From CAZHVS01 sp964536015 (GTDB lineage Bacteria > Bacteroidota > Ignavibacteria > Ignavibacteriales > Ignavibacteriaceae), in the NCBI GenBank assembly GCA_964536015.1, contig CAZHVS010000024.1, positions 1-44,945 on the forward strand: DNA of 44,945 nt, in the 5' to 3' direction. The position numbers were made by a program, and so were the translations under genes. This document shows positions 42,333-44,945 of the stretch, in pieces. Under the pieces are notes generated by a model that saw only the letters and a list, made by a program, of their open reading frames with translations, had not been told where the DNA came from and did no database searches. Each line of letters begins with the position of its first letter. Position 1 is the first letter of the stretch.

Positions 42333-44207
42333 ATGAAAAAATATTTATTACAAATTATATCTTTCTTCATTCTGTTAGTAGTTTTGAATAATTCAATTCT
42401 TGCACAGGGAAAAGATGAGATAAAATTTGTCTCTAAATTTCTGGATATAATGTGTTCAACGCTCGATCAAACTGAAATGATGAAATTTATCTCTCCCGCT
42501 TATATGAAAGCTAATAACCTGAAAAAGAAAGACTATCTTGTAAATAATTATTCAGCTACATCTTATGAAATTGAAGAGTGGGATGGAACCTATGTAAAAG
42601 CAATAATATTTTTTGGAAATAATAAATCTTCTGGAAACAGGCTTTACTTCAAAGTAGTAAAAGAAAATGATAATTTATATTTGTACCCTCTTGGACATAC
42701 AGATAATTTCTATGTGCATCCATGGTATAAAGTAGAAACTTCTGTTACTCCTAAAAAGAAAGAAATCGAAGAAGACTTTTCCTGTACACAGGCAAAGGAA
42801 TTAGTTACAGATTTTATGGATTTAATGGTAAATAACAGAGATAATAAAATTATGATGAACTTTTTATCTCCAAAATATTTTAAAGATAAAAACATCAAGA
42901 AAAAAGAATTTACTGTAAATACATACATTCCTTCCGGTTTCCAAATTACTGATTGTAACTATGGTATGGTTATTTGTCAGATTTGGGGAGAAAATAAATC
43001 CTGGGTCCATAATCTTAAATTTCTAATAAGAAAAGAAGGAAATGACTTATTTATTTTCCCGGGAAAAAACAGCAGCTCTTATGTAGATCCCTGGTATGAT
43101 GTTGAAGAATATATTACTACGAAGTCAAAAGGAAATATAAAAAATCAGGAAGCTGCTAACGTTGTAGAAGCTTTCTTAAAAGAAATGTGCAAATCTTCAC
43201 GAAATGAATCTAATCTTTGGTCAGTTATCTCGCCAAAATACATTAAGAAAAACAAACTCAACAAGACAGACCATAAAGTAAATACCTATTATCCTGAAAG
43301 TTATGAAATTGAATCAGCGGATGATAACTCAGTTAGCTCTCTTATTTGCGGTGTTGATAAGAAATGGTGTCACAGACTTATATTTAATGTTACTAAAGAA
43401 GATGGTGCTTATTATATCATCCCTTCAAAATATGATGATGATGGTTATATTCATTTATGGGATAAAGTTGAAGCAAATGTAAATGTTAAAACAACTGATT
43501 CACAACTATCAATAAATGACGAAACTAAAGTACGTGAATTTATTATTCCTCTTCTTAAAGAAATGACCAGCACTCGTGATAACTCTGTAATGATTGATTT
43601 TATTGCTCCTTCGTATTTCAAAGATAACAACCTTAGTAAAAAGAAATACAATGTTAATTATTACTATGCAGATCAATATACAATAATAAGCTGCAAAGAT
43701 GGGAAAGTTGTAGCTAATGTTTTCAATAACGATAAAACATTTACCCACCAATTGACATTTAAAATAGTTGTTGAAAACGGTAAATACTATGTTATGCCCG
43801 GCAGACACAGCGATTCTTATGTAGACCCATGGAACAGTATGATTGCAAATGTAGATAGCGAAGAAGATGATCCTCAGAAAGCACTGGTAGATGAATTCCT
43901 CAAACTTATGTGCGAAGAAAATCACGATGGTTATGCTTTAATGAAATATATTTCTCCTGAATACATTTCTGAAAATGATCTTGATGAAGATGATTATCAG
44001 GTAAATACTTATTATCCAAAAGATTATTCAATTGAAAGCTCGAAAAACGGAAATGTTGTTACAAAAATTTGGGGAAAAAACAAATCATGGATTCACAAAT
44101 TGACATTCAAAGTTGTAAAAGAAGATGGTAAGTATTACCTATATCCAGGCAGTCACAGCGATAGTTACATTGACCCTTGGTACAAAATTACAACATTTGT
44201 AAAATAA
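42333..44207 (+). CDS. Secreted protein of five tandem ~110-residue domains, function unknown
   Basis: This 624-residue protein has a signal peptide (MKKYLLQIISFFILLVV, cleavage near LAQG) and then five copies of the same domain at about residues 30-138, 153-261, 273-383, 396-507 and 515-624. Each copy starts with a helix of the type FLxxMC, then a SPxY motif, a basic stretch, VNxYYPxxY, beta strands with NKSWxHxLTF, and ends with SYVDPWYKV. The copies differ considerably, so the duplication is old. The helix-plus-sheet pattern recalls the NTF2-like/cystatin-like fold, but this is only inference. AAGGAG gives a strong ribosome binding site, and a terminator follows. I do not recognise the family. 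Confidence 0.75.
   Translation: MKKYLLQIISFFILLVVLNNSILAQGKDEIKFVSKFLDIMCSTLDQTEMMKFISPAYMKANNLKKKDYLVNNYSATSYEIEEWDGTYVKAIIFFGNNKSSGNRLYFKVVKENDNLYLYPLGHTDNFYVHPWYKVETSVTPKKKEIEEDFSCTQAKELVTDFMDLMVNNRDNKIMMNFLSPKYFKDKNIKKKEFTVNTYIPSGFQITDCNYGMVICQIWGENKSWVHNLKFLIRKEGNDLFIFPGKNSSSYVDPWYDVEEYITTKSKGNIKNQEAANVVEAFLKEMCKSSRNESNLWSVISPKYIKKNKLNKTDHKVNTYYPESYEIESADDNSVSSLICGVDKKWCHRLIFNVTKEDGAYYIIPSKYDDDGYIHLWDKVEANVNVKTTDSQLSINDETKVREFIIPLLKEMTSTRDNSVMIDFIAPSYFKDNNLSKKKYNVNYYYADQYTIISCKDGKVVANVFNNDKTFTHQLTFKIVVENGKYYVMPGRHSDSYVDPWNSMIANVDSEEDDPQKALVDEFLKLMCEENHDGYALMKYISPEYISENDLDEDDYQVNTYYPKDYSIESSKNGNVVTKIWGKNKSWIHKLTFKVVKEDGKYYLYPGSHSDSYIDPWYKITTFVK
42420..44207 (+). repeat. Five tandem protein repeats (within the 42333 gene)
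   Basis: Approximate nucleotide spans are 42420-42746, 42789-43115, 43149-43481, 43518-43853 and 43875-44204. The shared markers are SPxY, VNxYYPxxY, KSWxHxL and SYVDPWY; the third copy diverges at the last motif (GYIHLWD) and the fourth lacks KSW. The copies are separated by short acidic or Ser/Lys linkers. DNA identity between copies is low on inspection, so these are divergent domain duplications and not recent DNA repeats. Confidence 0.75.
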
Positions 44208-44227
44208 ATTAAGATATTTTATCAAGG

Positions 44228-44271
44228 AAGCGGAAGCAGAGAGAATTAAAATCTACTTCCGCTTTTTTTTT
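44228..44271 (+). terminator. Rho-independent terminator after the five-repeat gene
   Basis: AAGCGGAAG (44228-44236) pairs with CTTCCGCTT (44256-44264), followed by a T-rich tail of nine Ts starting inside the stem end. It lies 20 bases after the stop codon. Confidence 0.88.
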
Positions 44272-44340
44272 ATAACGAAAAGATATTTATTAAATTAGTA
44301 ACAAAAAATTTGCTAATTATATTTCGTGCATCAGTAAATA

Positions 44341-44945
44341 ATGAGTGTCACTTCAAAAATATTAGACAACTCAGCCGCTTCATTTGAAGTAAAGAGTTTT
44401 TTATCCGAAAATCTTTCCTCTGGAAAATTTACTCAATTTAGTGTCGCTACTGGCTACTGGGATTTACCCGCAGTCCTTGAACTTAAACCAGCATTAGAAC
44501 ATTTTTTAAGCAATAATCTATTCTCAGAAATACGTTTTCTTATAGGCGAAGAACCAAAAATCAGAGTCTCGCAGCTCGACACTTCTTTCCCTGAAAAATA
44601 TTTGAAAGCTGATCTCTCAGATTTACCTTTCAAACCAGAATTCAAAGAAGTGGTTGAATTTCTTGGAAAGTTTATTGAAACTGGTCGTATTAAAATAAAA
44701 CTTTATAAAAAATCATTCCTTCACGCAAAATGTTACATACTTGGTTCAGAAGCTGAAAATGCAATTGGAATTATTGGCAGTTCAAACTTTACTTGCAATG
44801 GTTTACTTGGTAATACTGAACTAAATGATGTTGAATACGATCATCGAATTGTAAATTATATTCCTAAAGCAGATCATCAAGATCCAAGTCATCGCAGTTG
44901 GTTTGAAAAACTTTGGAATGATGAGGAAACGATCGAATGGACTGA
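44341..44945 (+). CDS. PLD-like nuclease domain, N-terminal part of a probable helicase (cut by window end)
   Basis: The reading frame opens at ATG 44341, the first start after an in-frame TAA at 44335-44337, and stays open to the window end (about 201 codons). The translation includes SVATGYWDLPAVLELKPALE and later FLHAKCYILG followed by GIIGSSNFTCNGLLGN. The HxK of LHAK and the downstream GSSNFT form one half of a phospholipase D HKD motif. Proteins with this N-terminal PLD-type domain are often followed by a SNF2/DEAD helicase, and several belong to restriction-like or phage-defence loci. The helicase itself is not in the window, so that part is inference. TATATTTC at 44318-44325 is a 7/8 match to the -7 box. 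No ribosome binding site is visible. Confidence 0.65.
   Translation, partial: MSVTSKILDNSAASFEVKSFLSENLSSGKFTQFSVATGYWDLPAVLELKPALEHFLSNNLFSEIRFLIGEEPKIRVSQLDTSFPEKYLKADLSDLPFKPEFKEVVEFLGKFIETGRIKIKLYKKSFLHAKCYILGSEAENAIGIIGSSNFTCNGLLGNTELNDVEYDHRIVNYIPKADHQDPSHRSWFEKLWNDEETIEWT

Noticed and set aside
43509..43925. A 138-codon minus-strand ORF antisense to the five-repeat gene
   Set aside because: It lies wholly inside a well-supported repeat-coding gene, has no ribosome binding site or family features, and its hydrophobic residues reflect the antisense of an AT-rich lysine/aspartate-rich frame.
42420..44207. Possible recent DNA tandem repeat or recombination hot spot
   Set aside because: The five copies are similar only at protein level; codons and residues differ widely between copies, so there is no direct DNA repeat.
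1..44945. Mobile elements, prophage, CRISPR array, rRNA or riboswitch
   Set aside because: I looked for transposase motifs, evenly spaced direct repeats, integrase-like genes and structured leaders, and found none. The only tRNA is the single tRNA-Leu and it is not flanked by an integrase.

Overview
The window looks like chromosome from a member of the Ignavibacteria/Chlorobi branch of the Bacteroidota supergroup. It is AT-rich. One protein ends in a type IX secretion sorting domain with the YPNPFNP motif that is common in Ignavibacteria. Several gene starts are preceded by the Bacteroidota-type -7 box TAnnTTTG, and an ssb gene sits directly before a GldE-like CorC protein, a Bacteroidota-style pairing. 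The taxonomic call is inference from these traits; there is no rRNA in the window.

Almost everything is on the + strand, tightly packed, with many 1-14 bp overlaps. From left to right: a short pyrophosphatase-like protein (4-348); an APC permease and DNA polymerase I (502-4686); a minus-strand block of tRNA-Leu(CAG) followed by hpnC-hpnD-hpnE, which makes squalene from farnesyl diphosphate (4680-7781); a 1159-residue predicted outer-membrane protein (7909-11388); a Nudix hydrolase, a PfkB kinase, methylthioribose-1-phosphate isomerase (mtnA) and recO (11405-14557); a DegP/HtrA protease (14626-16116); chorismate synthase and a metallo-beta-lactamase-fold hydrolase (16261-18086); a secreted DUF6588-like protein (18173-19222); the propionyl-CoA carboxylase beta subunit (19294-20838); indolepyruvate:ferredoxin oxidoreductase iorAB (20976-23190); a run of three uncharacterised envelope proteins interrupted by the ABC-F factor ettA (23202-27446); yqeY, cvpA and mutS2 (27511-30824); the biotin carboxylase and biotin carrier subunits that probably complete the carboxylase (30915-32910); a FadL-type porin, a SPOR lipoprotein and a type IX secreted protein (32989-37028); ssb, a GldE/CorC-like protein, a small membrane protein and a lone MlaD/MCE protein (37175-40166); gamma-glutamyltransferase and acpS (40194-42269); a secreted protein built of five copies of a domain I do not recognise (42333-44207); and the 5' part of a PLD-nuclease gene cut by the window end (44341-44945).

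Metabolically the window points to use of amino acids and odd-chain acyl units (IorAB, propionyl-CoA carboxylase, gamma-glutamyltransferase), fatty-acid uptake (FadL) and squalene-derived lipids. Many genes act at the envelope: lipoproteins, beta-barrels, a SPOR protein, an MCE protein and type IX cargo. I found no transposon, prophage, CRISPR array, rRNA or recognisable riboswitch. No stretch longer than 300 bp lacks a gene. The best candidates for undescribed biology are the five-repeat secreted protein, the EttA-containing envelope operon, the PfkB-MtnA pair and the truncated nuclease gene at the right edge.
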